A stretch of 64,000 bases of DNA from Stutzerimonas stutzeri (GTDB lineage: Bacteria; Pseudomonadota; Gammaproteobacteria; Pseudomonadales; Pseudomonadaceae): positions 496,001 to 560,000 of the forward strand of contig NZ_CP139348.1 of assembly GCF_038561965.1 (NCBI RefSeq), in the 5' to 3' direction. This document shows positions 1 to 7,762 of this stretch, piece by piece. Positions within the stretch are counted from its first letter, which is position 1. Each line of letters starts with the position of its first letter. A program made the translations under genes and the position numbers. The notes under the pieces were generated by a model. It did no database searches. It saw only the letters and a list, made by a program, of their open reading frames with translations, and had not been told where the DNA came from.

Positions 1-1
1 G

Positions 2-862
2 ATGGATTATTATCTGGGGGACATCATCAAGCAGACCGGCAAGATTGCCTTTGCGGGCGGCTGCGCCCTGAACGTCAAGCTCAACCAGAAGATCATTGCC
101 CGTAACGAGGTCAAGGAGCTCTTCGTCCAACCCGCGTCTGGTGATGCCGGTACCGCGGTTGGTGCTGCAGCCTATGTTTCGCACCAACGCGGCGTTCCCG
201 TTGAAAAGATGGAGCACGTCTACCTTGGGCCGTCCTACTCGAACGAAGACGTGATCGCGGCCTGCGCTCGTCATCCGAACAAGCCCGTATGGCAGCAAAT
301 CGACGATGTACCTCAGCGCATAGCGAAAATCATGGTTGAGGGGAACCCGGTCGCCTGGTTTCAAGGCCGTATGGAGTTCGGCCCGCGCGCCCTTGGCGGG
401 CGGTCTATTATCGGTTGCCCGAGCATCCCTGGCGTCGCTGATCGGATTAATGAACAGATCAAGTTTCGCGAGCGCTGGAGACCCTTCTGCCCGTCCATGC
501 TCGATACCGTTGCGTCGCAGATGCTCAAGGTCGACCATCCGAGCCCATTTATGACATTTACCTTCGAGGTCAACGAGGGCTGGAAGGAGCGTGTCGGTGA
601 GGTCGTTCATGAAGACGGCACCTCCCGCGCCCAGGTACTGGAGCGCCGGCATAATCCGCGCTGGTACGACCTGATGCTGGCGCTGGAGAAGCTCACCGGC
701 AATGGCGTGTCGCTCAATACGTCTTTGAATCGCCGCGGTGAGCCGATGATCTGCTCACCGACCGATGCGCTGAACATGTTCTATGGCTCGGATCTGCAGT
801 ACCTGATCATGGAGGATGTGCTGGTGGTCAAGGGTGACGCCGAGGAACGCCTTTGTGTCTGA
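2..862 (+). CDS. Carbamoyltransferase, NodU/CmcH family, C-terminal part (WapO-like)
   Basis: This is the 3' part of a carbamoyltransferase; the frame is open at the window edge, so the N-terminal half lies upstream. Family members transfer a carbamoyl group from carbamoyl phosphate to a sugar or antibiotic hydroxyl. Visible family motifs are GRMEFGPRALGGRSI near residue 122 of the visible part and GVSLNTSLNRRGEPM near residue 235, both typical of the C-terminal YrdC/TsaD-like domain. The next gene, a GT4 enzyme, starts before this one ends. In P. aeruginosa a carbamoyltransferase of this type (WapO) modifies an inner-core heptose of LPS, and the neighbours here are also core genes. The family is clear; the exact acceptor is inferred from position. 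Confidence 0.85.
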   Translation: MDYYLGDIIKQTGKIAFAGGCALNVKLNQKIIARNEVKELFVQPASGDAGTAVGAAAYVSHQRGVPVEKMEHVYLGPSYSNEDVIAACARHPNKPVWQQIDDVPQRIAKIMVEGNPVAWFQGRMEFGPRALGGRSIIGCPSIPGVADRINEQIKFRERWRPFCPSMLDTVASQMLKVDHPSPFMTFTFEVNEGWKERVGEVVHEDGTSRAQVLERRHNPRWYDLMLALEKLTGNGVSLNTSLNRRGEPMICSPTDALNMFYGSDLQYLIMEDVLVVKGDAEERLCV

Positions 863-1991
863 ACGCAGGATCCTCCAGATCTGTCACGGCTATGACGGAC
901 CTTTCCTCGATTGCGCACGGCAATATGCCGTGCTATTTCAGGGGACTTCCTACAAGGTCACAACGGTCTACCTGACAGGTAGACCAAGAGAGGAGGTTGT
1001 TGAGGGGTCTGCGTCTGACGAGGTCATCTTTCTTGGTCATGACAGCAAGGCGGTCAGAGGTCTCAAGCTGGCTGCCATACGGGAAATCCGCCGCATAGCG
1101 GCCGCGCGTGATTTTGCACTGTGCATTGCGCACCGCTCCAAGCCGGCATATGTCGCGTTGCTTGGCACCAGGCTTGCCGTCATAAATGTTCATCACGCGT
1201 TCGGCGATTACGCGCGCCGCTCGCGCCGCGCGTTCAGTAACCTGTTTCGCGAGCGGCTCATGCTTCTCGGTGTGTCCAATGCCGTGCGTGACGATATTCG
1301 GCGCTGCTTGCCGACTTGGAAGGCCGACCGCATACAAACTCTCTACAACCGCCTCGATGTCGACGCGGTTCAGGCAGAGCAAGTTTGCCGTGAAGACGCG
1401 CGCCAAGTCCTTGGTCTGCCGCAGGACTCCTGGATTGTCGGTAATGTCGGACGCTTACATCCGGACAAGGATCAGGCGACGCTGATACGTGGTTTCGCGG
1501 CCGCTCGAGATCGTTTGCCGCACGGCAGTATCTTAGTCATCGTCGGGACAGGGCGCTTGGAGGCAGAGCTCAAAGCCTTGGCGGAGGCGATGGGCGTCGG
1601 CTCTTCGGTGTATTTCCTAGGGCAAATAGCCGAAGCGCGCCGGCTGTTCAAGGCTTTCGATATATTCGTCCTGAGTTCCGATCACGAACCCTTCGGTATG
1701 GTGCTGCTGGAAGCAATGGCAGCCGGGTTGCCGATCGTGAGTGCCGATTGTGGGGGGGCTCCCGAGGTCTTGGAAGGTTGTGGTGTCTTTTTCCGTCTGG
1801 GTGATGAGCGGGCGTTGTCTGACGTACTGATCAATACGTCACGGCAGGGCCCGGAAGCGCTCGCCGCTCAGCGGGAATCCATGGCTAAGGCGCTTCGCCT
1901 GCGTTTTTCAGATACAGCTGCTCGCCAGCGGTTCTGGTCTATGGAAGATGTTGTCGCGATACTGGGGAAGGCCGCTGCTAATGGAACTTGA
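855..1991 (+). CDS. Glycosyltransferase family 4, LPS core (WapH-like)
   Basis: A 378-residue GT4 (GT-B fold) glycosyltransferase, expected to add a sugar to the LPS core on the cytoplasmic face of the inner membrane. The C-terminal domain carries the usual pattern: GNVGRLHPDKDQ near residue 195 and the E-x7-E nucleotide-sugar site in HEPFGMVLLEAMAAGLPIV near residue 280. I chose the GTG at 855 rather than an ATG at 816 because GAGGAA lies 9 bases upstream and the protein then starts directly at MSERRILQICHGYDG. The start overlaps the end of the carbamoyltransferase by 8 bases, so the two are probably translationally coupled. Position and length match P. aeruginosa PA5004 (WapH) as I remember it; the sugar specificity is not visible. 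Confidence 0.85.
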   Translation: MSERRILQICHGYDGPFLDCARQYAVLFQGTSYKVTTVYLTGRPREEVVEGSASDEVIFLGHDSKAVRGLKLAAIREIRRIAAARDFALCIAHRSKPAYVALLGTRLAVINVHHAFGDYARRSRRAFSNLFRERLMLLGVSNAVRDDIRRCLPTWKADRIQTLYNRLDVDAVQAEQVCREDARQVLGLPQDSWIVGNVGRLHPDKDQATLIRGFAAARDRLPHGSILVIVGTGRLEAELKALAEAMGVGSSVYFLGQIAEARRLFKAFDIFVLSSDHEPFGMVLLEAMAAGLPIVSADCGGAPEVLEGCGVFFRLGDERALSDVLINTSRQGPEALAAQRESMAKALRLRFSDTAARQRFWSMEDVVAILGKAAANGT

Positions 1992-2973
1992 AGAAAAAGG
2001 TGTGCCGCCGTTTAGTGTCGCTGGAATGAGCGTTGCCATACTGCCGTTCCCTGCTCTAGGTGATGTCACTATCTATCTGCGCTTGGCCTGGAACTTGTGC
2101 ATGGCAGGCGCGCAGGTGCAGTTTTTCAGCAGTTTGCTGTATCCCGCGCGTGATCGCTTTACGTGGCTTGACGTGCGCCAGGACGGGAAAGAGGACCTGG
2201 TGGATGTTGCCAATCGATTCGATCTGGTTATCGCGTGTTTCGAGCGATGCTATTGCCCGTCAGTGGCATCGCAGCTCTCGAATGGCCTTGCGAATGTTGC
2301 CTTTGTGACCGCAAAGAAAATTCCTCGCAACGTTGGTGTACAAGGGCGCGAAGTCATGGTCCGCGGGCGCCGCTTCGCAGATGCGAGCACGGCGTTCTGC
2401 CGTGACTCGGACGCCGGACTCACGATGGTCGACTGGGTTGATACCTATGCTCGCGACGTGTTCGGCATATCAGTCAAGCCTGGCGGAGAACTGTTATCTC
2501 AATTGGAAGAACGGGGGAGCAGTCGTTTGGTGCTTATTTTTCCGACGACTCCTCAGCCGAAGAAGAATTACTGGCTTCTGGGTTTCAGGCTGTTAGGGCA
2601 TGCAATTCGAAAGAATGGCTGGGACGTTGAATACGTCGGCGTTCCAAAAGAGCATCAGCAGCTGGAAGCGGCTTTTCCCGGCTTTGTCGTCAGGAGTTTT
2701 GTCGATATCAATGGGTTGATCGATCATGTGTCGACAGCTTCGGTGGTCATAAGTAATGACTCCGGCGGTGGACACCTGGCGTCCTTGATTGGGCTGAAAA
2801 CCTTTACGATTACCAGGCGGGGGGAGCAGTTTACCTGGCGGCCAGGGTTCAATAATCTTAATACGGTGCTGCATCCCTACTATAGGTTTAAGCTCTTTGG
2901 GCGATATATCTGGCGTCCATTCGTGCCTGCTTGGCGTGTTCCATCGCAGCTGGGCCTATATCGCAAAAAGTAA
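1981..2973 (+). CDS. Glycosyltransferase family 9 / heptosyltransferase-like protein
   Basis: A 330-residue protein that looks like a GT9 (ADP-heptose:LPS heptosyltransferase-like) enzyme. The supporting part is the C-terminal nucleotide-sugar site, ISNDSGGGHLASLIGLKT, near residue 257, which follows the GT9 pattern of Asn-Asp-Ser-Gly and His-Leu-Ala. The N-terminal half is weakly conserved. The ATG at 1981 overlaps the stop of the upstream GT4 gene; an internal ATG at 2026, just before VAILPFPALGD, is an alternative and would remove a 15-residue extension. It sits in the same transcription unit as the preceding two genes. I do not match it to a known core gene of P. aeruginosa, so it belongs to the variable part of the cluster. 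Donor and acceptor are unknown. Confidence 0.7.
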   Translation: MELEEKGVPPFSVAGMSVAILPFPALGDVTIYLRLAWNLCMAGAQVQFFSSLLYPARDRFTWLDVRQDGKEDLVDVANRFDLVIACFERCYCPSVASQLSNGLANVAFVTAKKIPRNVGVQGREVMVRGRRFADASTAFCRDSDAGLTMVDWVDTYARDVFGISVKPGGELLSQLEERGSSRLVLIFPTTPQPKKNYWLLGFRLLGHAIRKNGWDVEYVGVPKEHQQLEAAFPGFVVRSFVDINGLIDHVSTASVVISNDSGGGHLASLIGLKTFTITRRGEQFTWRPGFNNLNTVLHPYYRFKLFGRYIWRPFVPAWRVPSQLGLYRKK

Positions 2974-3043
2974 CGGGCGGATCGTATACGCCTACCGGAC
3001 CAACCAGCTGCCTGAAGCAGTTCCCGAAGCTAATTAGAAAGCC

Positions 3044-4114
3044 ATGTTGCAAGCCATCGTTTTTAATGACACCTCCTGTGATGAACACCATGGCTGCCAG
3101 TTCGTTATGGCTCAGCTTGGAAAGCTGAGTAAGGACGCAGGTATTCAGGTCAGGCGCTATTGTCCAAAAAACTATGATTGGGAGTCAGACCAACAGCTGA
3201 TTGCGGAGATCGCTACGCTTGACCTCTGTATCGTGAATGGCGAAGGCACCATGCATCATGATGCAGGCTCGGCGCTGTCCTACGGAAGGCTCGCGCGATA
3301 TTGCCGCAGTGTTGGCGTGCCTTGCTTTCTGATAAATAGTGTGTGGCAAGATAATTGCCGGCTTTTGGAATACGCCACTGACTTTGCCGCGATCTATGTG
3401 CGTGATCGAATGAGCAAAGAGGAGTTGGCCGCTTCGGGGGTAAACGCGAAGGTTGTGCCTGACCTTACTTTCACGCTTGCTCCCTCTATATCGGCTACGC
3501 GCGAAGGGCTGGTAGTCAACGGAAGCGTCCTGAAAGAGCGTCAGCTTGAAGCGCTGCGCCTAGTTTCGAGCGCGTCTATGCCGTTGCGTTACCTCAGCAT
3601 ACGGACATTGCCGCCTTTGCGAGTTGGGCGAGGTTTCAAACGTCTGGCTTTTCAGGGTTATATCAAACGATTGAAGCGCTACAGGCATATTGCTGAAAGC
3701 TATCTGACGCTAGGCTCTGGGTGTCTGGAAAAAAAGAGGATGGATCGGTTGCGCTGGCGACATGCGGTACTGTCCGGGGATCGGTTCCTCCGTGCCCTGG
3801 CCTCTTCAGAAGGAGTGATCACAGGGCGCTTTCATTGTGTAACGCTTTGCCTTGTCATGGGTACACCGTTCTACGCTGTGCCGTCGAATACCCATAAAAT
3901 TGAGGCGTTACTTGAAGAGATAGGCTTGGAAAAGAGGGTCTTTGATTCGTATAGCGACGCATTAAATTCGTGTTCTCAACTAGCGTTTACAGAACCTGAA
4001 AAAGAGCGCATAGAAAAATTCAAGACAGACGCACGGCGAGATGCTGTGCGTATGTTCGAAGAAATTGCACAGCGGGCCGAGAGGCGTAGAGTAGATCATG
4101 ACGTTATTGTTTGA
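3044..4114 (+). CDS. Polysaccharide pyruvyl transferase family protein
   Basis: A 356-residue member of the polysaccharide pyruvyl transferase family (CsaB/WcaK/AmsJ type), which generally moves a pyruvyl ketal from phosphoenolpyruvate onto a sugar. The NGEG motif (CIVNGEGTMHHDAG, near residue 64) and the C-terminal GRFHCVTLCLVMGTPF block near residue 262 are characteristic. Some proteins of this superfamily have drifted to other functions, so true pyruvylation is an inference. A gap of about 70 bases with no obvious promoter separates it from the GT9 gene. Its 3' end overlaps the next gene by 17 bases, pointing to joint expression. The base composition is noticeably more AT-rich than in the housekeeping genes to the right. 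Confidence 0.8.
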   Translation: MLQAIVFNDTSCDEHHGCQFVMAQLGKLSKDAGIQVRRYCPKNYDWESDQQLIAEIATLDLCIVNGEGTMHHDAGSALSYGRLARYCRSVGVPCFLINSVWQDNCRLLEYATDFAAIYVRDRMSKEELAASGVNAKVVPDLTFTLAPSISATREGLVVNGSVLKERQLEALRLVSSASMPLRYLSIRTLPPLRVGRGFKRLAFQGYIKRLKRYRHIAESYLTLGSGCLEKKRMDRLRWRHAVLSGDRFLRALASSEGVITGRFHCVTLCLVMGTPFYAVPSNTHKIEALLEEIGLEKRVFDSYSDALNSCSQLAFTEPEKERIEKFKTDARRDAVRMFEEIAQRAERRRVDHDVIV

Positions 4115-4979
4115 GCGGCCCGAGAATACGAAAAGGTACGACGTCATCCAAAATGGTAAGTGCCTTTTCCAGACTGAAAGCCTGAGCGCGTGCAAGAGTA
4201 CCCGTAAGGGTGCTGCAATTATCATTGCTTCAGGCCCTTCGGTAAAAAACTTTCCGATTGAACGTTATAGTCATATGCCTATGTTTGCAGTCAATGGATC
4301 GTTGGCTGCTTTCAAAGCGGCGGATGTGCGCCCCTACTTTTATGTCTGCGACGACCCTAATTACGGTGACGCGAAAAGCGAAGTGGTTATCGAGGCGGCA
4401 GAGTTTTCAGAAAACGTTGCCTTAAGCCCATCTGTTCTGGATCAGGTATTGAAGCATCACGAGGAGTTTCGTCCCGGAAATAGCCCCTTGTACCTTGTGG
4501 AGCGACTGAACCGTCCGTGGCATGGGAGGGCGATGTCGGACCGCCGGTTCTCCTGGTCCGTTCGCCGTGATCCCGATCTGATGTGCCGGTTCTCCCTCTG
4601 GTCGAAGAAAGCCAATCGCATCGGCTTTAGCAAAAATATAGAAAAGGGTTATTTCTGTGCTCGGACGGTTCCATACGTTGCGATTCAGTTGGCTTATCAT
4701 CTCGGCTTTAGCCATGTCGTTCTGGTTGGCGTAGATCTGAGTTCGGGGGCCGGTCGCTTCTATGAAGAGGGCGAGGCCCCTATGCGTAGCGCATTGGATG
4801 ATGATTACGAGGCGCTCATATTGCCCAGCTTTAAATATATGTCCCGAACTTTTAGGCGGACGTCAGAGTTCAAAGTGTATAATCTATTTTCGAGCAGTCG
4901 CCTGCCCAAGTCGGTCATTCCGCGGCTTGAACGATTGAATGACCTTGACGAGTTGCTCAAGAAAATATCGCTGGCGTGA
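4098..4979 (+). CDS. MptE-like / DUF115 family protein, putative core-sugar transferase
   Basis: A 293-residue protein with a nucleotide-binding Rossmann-type signature, AAIIIASGPSVKNFP (residues about 39-53), and a second block LVGVDLSSGAGRFYEEGE near residue 210. This pairing is typical of the 6-hydroxymethylpterin pyrophosphokinase MptE-like/DUF115 group, which includes Maf-type motility accessory proteins that transfer nonulosonic acids, and it also resembles GT42 sialyltransferases. Inside an LPS cluster, a glycosyltransferase role is more likely than a pterin role, but no biochemical assignment is possible from sequence alone. The start lies within the end of the pyruvyl transferase gene, so the two may be coupled. 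The gene ends 19 bases before the end of the convergent PP-loop gene. Confidence 0.6.
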   Translation: MTLLFERPENTKRYDVIQNGKCLFQTESLSACKSTRKGAAIIIASGPSVKNFPIERYSHMPMFAVNGSLAAFKAADVRPYFYVCDDPNYGDAKSEVVIEAAEFSENVALSPSVLDQVLKHHEEFRPGNSPLYLVERLNRPWHGRAMSDRRFSWSVRRDPDLMCRFSLWSKKANRIGFSKNIEKGYFCARTVPYVAIQLAYHLGFSHVVLVGVDLSSGAGRFYEEGEAPMRSALDDDYEALILPSFKYMSRTFRRTSEFKVYNLFSSSRLPKSVIPRLERLNDLDELLKKISLA

Positions 4980-4998
4980 TCGGGCGGACTTTTTATTG

Positions 4999-6150
4999 CT
5001 ACCGTTTAAGTCCGGCTATGCTTAAGAGTCTGCGTGCCAGCTTCTTTGGTTTGCTGAGTTTCTTTTCTGCCAGCAGCGTTTTCTGTTTCGCAATGTAGCG
5101 CTCAACTTTAATCTCCAGACCCGCCAGCTTTTCGAGGTTTCCGTTCGCTCGCGCTGAAAGCACGACGTCGAAGAAGAACATGAAGTCGCTTTTCTTTTCA
5201 AGAGTTATCGAGGTAACTTGCTCTTTCGTTAATTCGGTCACGTGAAAGATTGGTGGGCAGCTTCCTAGCTCTGCGATGAACATCGTTTTTGTTCTTATGC
5301 ACTTGGTGCATTGCCCGCAGTTATCTGGGCGGGATTTATAGTTTTTGCAGAAAGAGACCGTGTTCAGAGCAATCGGGTGCGCAGAGATTGCCGATATTTT
5401 TTGGATTCGACTGAGATTGGCTTCGGCAGTCTCCAGTTTGAAATTTTCGGAAGCGAAATACTCGTTTGTTACATGATTACTTCCCCAAGGCGAGATGAGC
5501 ATGTCCTGCTCCCATGTGCAGTCCGAGGCTATAACGCCTTTTTTGAAATGCCCTGAAAACAGGAACAGAATACTGGCCAGCAGAAAACCATGGCTGTAAC
5601 TCAACGGGGCAACGTACTCAGCAGCGTTAGTTTTCACTGAGGCGCTTTCGTAGGCTAACTCCTGAATAAGCGGAAGACCTTTTGCCATCAGGCTTTCAAA
5701 GCGAGCGTCGTCTCTCGCTTTATAATCCATGCCATGAACCGTGACGGCAAGATTGCCGTTGCCCGCCTTGCCTCGTTTGATCATGGCATGCGTTGAATCA
5801 ATGCCGCCGGAAAATAGGATGACCTCAGATGCTCGTTCTTGAGCCGGGGCTGTGGGCATGCAGTGGTCGGCCGTAACCTTTATGGGGGAGTAAAGGCCCG
5901 GCACCCACATGGCCCATATATAGGATAGCTTTTCAGCGTTGCGGGCAACGACGGGATCAATGGTTCCTCTGATGTGGAGATCTTTGCCGCATTTCATTGC
6001 TATTGGCAAGAGCATCCATACGGCGAAGTCATCGCTGACGTGCTCTATATCGAAGCCTGTTGTTTCTAGGTAGATGCTGATGCTGTCGGTGTTCAGCTCA
6101 ATTCTGTTAGGTGTGCTCTTGTTGATTTGCAATTCTATAGTATTTGTCAT
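4999..6150 (-). CDS. QueC-like PP-loop ATP pyrophosphatase in LPS cluster
   Basis: A 383-residue protein with a PP-loop (N-type ATP pyrophosphatase) motif FSGGIDS at residues 113-119, which binds ATP in enzymes that adenylate a carboxyl, amide or tRNA base. A four-cysteine site follows: Cys268, Cys278, Cys281 and Cys284, spaced C-x9-C-x2-C-x2-C with CGQCTKC at its core, closely resembling the structural zinc site of QueC (7-cyano-7-deazaguanine synthase). The first 100 residues and the last 80 basic residues lie outside the QueC core, so it is longer than normal QueC (about 220-230 residues). No other queuosine genes are nearby. It is the last gene of a minus-strand three-gene set inside the LPS region. 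An ATP-dependent amide- or nitrile-forming step on a surface sugar is a hypothesis only. Confidence 0.65.
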   Translation of the reverse strand: MTNTIELQINKSTPNRIELNTDSISIYLETTGFDIEHVSDDFAVWMLLPIAMKCGKDLHIRGTIDPVVARNAEKLSYIWAMWVPGLYSPIKVTADHCMPTAPAQERASEVILFSGGIDSTHAMIKRGKAGNGNLAVTVHGMDYKARDDARFESLMAKGLPLIQELAYESASVKTNAAEYVAPLSYSHGFLLASILFLFSGHFKKGVIASDCTWEQDMLISPWGSNHVTNEYFASENFKLETAEANLSRIQKISAISAHPIALNTVSFCKNYKSRPDNCGQCTKCIRTKTMFIAELGSCPPIFHVTELTKEQVTSITLEKKSDFMFFFDVVLSARANGNLEKLAGLEIKVERYIAKQKTLLAEKKLSKPKKLARRLLSIAGLKR

Positions 6151-6192
6151 GTCTCGATCTTGGCTGGGAAGCTATCAGTTAGTGTGCAATAT

Positions 6193-6858
6193 TTAGCGAT
6201 ACCGTTCAGCAATATTCTTTAATGCGGGTCCGATGTGCTCAATGGTTGTTCCGGTGCTTTCCAGCCATCCCCGGCATACGCCCATAACTGTAAGCGGAAA
6301 TTCCCCTACTCCGAGGTTTCTTGCGACAAGGAAACGATGGTCTGCGCTCGCGCTTTTGACGAGTACGCCGCTGCTCAGAATGAATGCGGTTCCGGTATCC
6401 GATCCGGCTCTTTCAACGTAACCGTCCCTTCGCATGCTTGCTACCAGCTCCCAGACGTAGGTCTCGAAGAATTTATTCAGCTCGTCTTGGCTGGTTATCT
6501 TGATACCTTTATGTCGTGTCTTTCCCTTGGTTGTCAGCTCGGTAAGCAGAGATCGATACCACAGCGAATCGGAGTAATGGTTGGAGAACAGAAGGTCTTT
6601 TACTCTCCTGTCTTTCTCAAGCAGCTCAACCGGTATTAGCGAGGGGAGAGCGTCGTCGTCTAGAACGAAGGGGTGATAGCGTGTGCAGAGCTGGCTGGCA
6701 CCCTTTCTAATCAGCTTTGGGAAGCCTTTAAGCTTCTGTTCAATGGTTTTGCTAAGTGGAAATTTTGACCCGGCGTGATGAGTTACCTTGCGCGGATCAA
6801 TACGCAGTACGAGGGCTTGGCCTAGCTGCAGTTTCGCTTTTGTCTGAGTCAGGTACAT
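6193..6858 (-). CDS. Conserved-looking protein of unknown function, LPS cassette
   Basis: A 221-residue soluble protein that I do not recognise. There is no signal peptide or membrane segment. The N-terminal part is basic. The C-terminal part contains SADHRFLVARNLGVGEFPL near residue 172, which loosely resembles the substrate loop of ParB/sulfiredoxin-fold domains (Gly-x-His-Arg followed by a Leu-Gly and Val-Pro step); this is a weak similarity. Its ATG overlaps the end of the upstream minus-strand gene by 10 bases and the PP-loop gene begins 42 bases after its stop, so the three are almost certainly one operon. A role in the same surface-sugar pathway is inferred from this arrangement. Confidence 0.6.
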   Translation of the reverse strand: MYLTQTKAKLQLGQALVLRIDPRKVTHHAGSKFPLSKTIEQKLKGFPKLIRKGASQLCTRYHPFVLDDDALPSLIPVELLEKDRRVKDLLFSNHYSDSLWYRSLLTELTTKGKTRHKGIKITSQDELNKFFETYVWELVASMRRDGYVERAGSDTGTAFILSSGVLVKSASADHRFLVARNLGVGEFPLTVMGVCRGWLESTGTTIEHIGPALKNIAERYR

Positions 6859-7571
6859 TTTGGGGTGACGGCCGCAGGGTTGCTGTATATGTGCGTTTTC
6901 AAGAATGCTTCTATCGCTTCTATCTCTGCCTCTGCGTTTATTGGCATTGCGCCGACCGCAGAGTTCAGGTCAACCGCATAGCCGCGTAGCTGTTGCCGAA
7001 TGCAGCTTCCTATGCGGTCAGGTTGTACGCCCGCGCGCAAGAACTCATCTTCAGTAGCTGGTGCCTTGACAGGCAGTTGAAGTACGTTTTCCGTGCTGAT
7101 GCCAAAGGCGCCATGGACATCCTCATGACCCGATTCGACCAAGGATCGCGCCATGCAAATGCCTAGGGGGCGGGGGCCGATTCCTGCCTTGTATAGCCGC
7201 TCCGTTGCAACGTACAACTCGGCGGCACGGCGTGCTGCCGTCTTTGCGTAAACGTTTCGCCAGTCTTGCCAGGTGTAAGGGCTGTCATTGCCAGCAGAGC
7301 TATCAGGGTCAGTCGCGGTTTCACAAGTCTGTCGGGAGGGTACGCCGGTAAATCGGCAATCCAGGCGCCCCTGCGACGAATGCAGAAATTTGCAGCGAAG
7401 GGCAGGTATCCAATAGGCCCATGCACCGCTCACGTAGTCGAAACGCTTGCCGTCTACGTACAGAAGCATGCGCTGATCGCGTCGCCACGGCATCCATCTC
7501 TTCGGTGGGCGAAATTCGATTAGGTCGAATATTGTTATCTCTGGACTGTCAAGTTGTGGGGGCATTCGCAC
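6849..7571 (-). CDS. Protein of unknown function, first gene of minus-strand LPS cassette
   Basis: A 240-residue protein, not recognised. It lacks a signal peptide and membrane helices. Residues about 120-150 (ERLYKAGIGPRPLGIC) resemble the segment between the N-lobe helix and the following strand in aminoglycoside/Kdo-kinase-like proteins, where a Gly-x-Gly-Pro-x-Pro-x-Gly motif is common; no catalytic HxD or DFG motif follows, so a working kinase is unlikely. It leads a minus-strand set with the two downstream genes, overlapping the next by 10 bases. The upstream region is shared with the divergent GT2 gene at 7763. Base composition is mixed and less GC-rich than the window average. Confidence 0.55.
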   Translation of the reverse strand: MRMPPQLDSPEITIFDLIEFRPPKRWMPWRRDQRMLLYVDGKRFDYVSGAWAYWIPALRCKFLHSSQGRLDCRFTGVPSRQTCETATDPDSSAGNDSPYTWQDWRNVYAKTAARRAAELYVATERLYKAGIGPRPLGICMARSLVESGHEDVHGAFGISTENVLQLPVKAPATEDEFLRAGVQPDRIGSCIRQQLRGYAVDLNSAVGAMPINAEAEIEAIEAFLKTHIYSNPAAVTPKCT

Positions 7572-7593
7572 TGCCTTGTTTTTTCGTTACAAT
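7565..7593 (+). promoter_or_regulatory. Candidate sigma-70 promoter for the GT2 gene
   Basis: TTCGCA (7565-7570), 17 bases, then TACAAT (7588-7593). The -10 element is good and the -35 matches four of six consensus bases. It would give a leader of about 160 bases before the GT2 start at 7763. It overlaps the start of the divergent minus-strand gene by a few bases. Judged by eye only. Confidence 0.35.
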
Positions 7594-7762
7594 TGTTCTC
7601 AAAGGGACGGTCATCCCTATGACGATCCGCCGTTAAGATCTACCGAGAAATCTATGAGTCTGGTTAGTATAGGGCGCCGCGCCCGCGTTTGCCTTCCGCA
7701 AGTAGCCGTTCGGGTGGCATGCCGCATGGTGATGTGCTCAACCCCTCCCTGTGGTGAGTGAT

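Noticed and set aside
7594..7762. Short leader peptides in the GT2 upstream region
   Set aside because: Only very short frames such as a five-codon ATG frame at 7619 exist, without a ribosome-binding site or attenuator-like hairpin.
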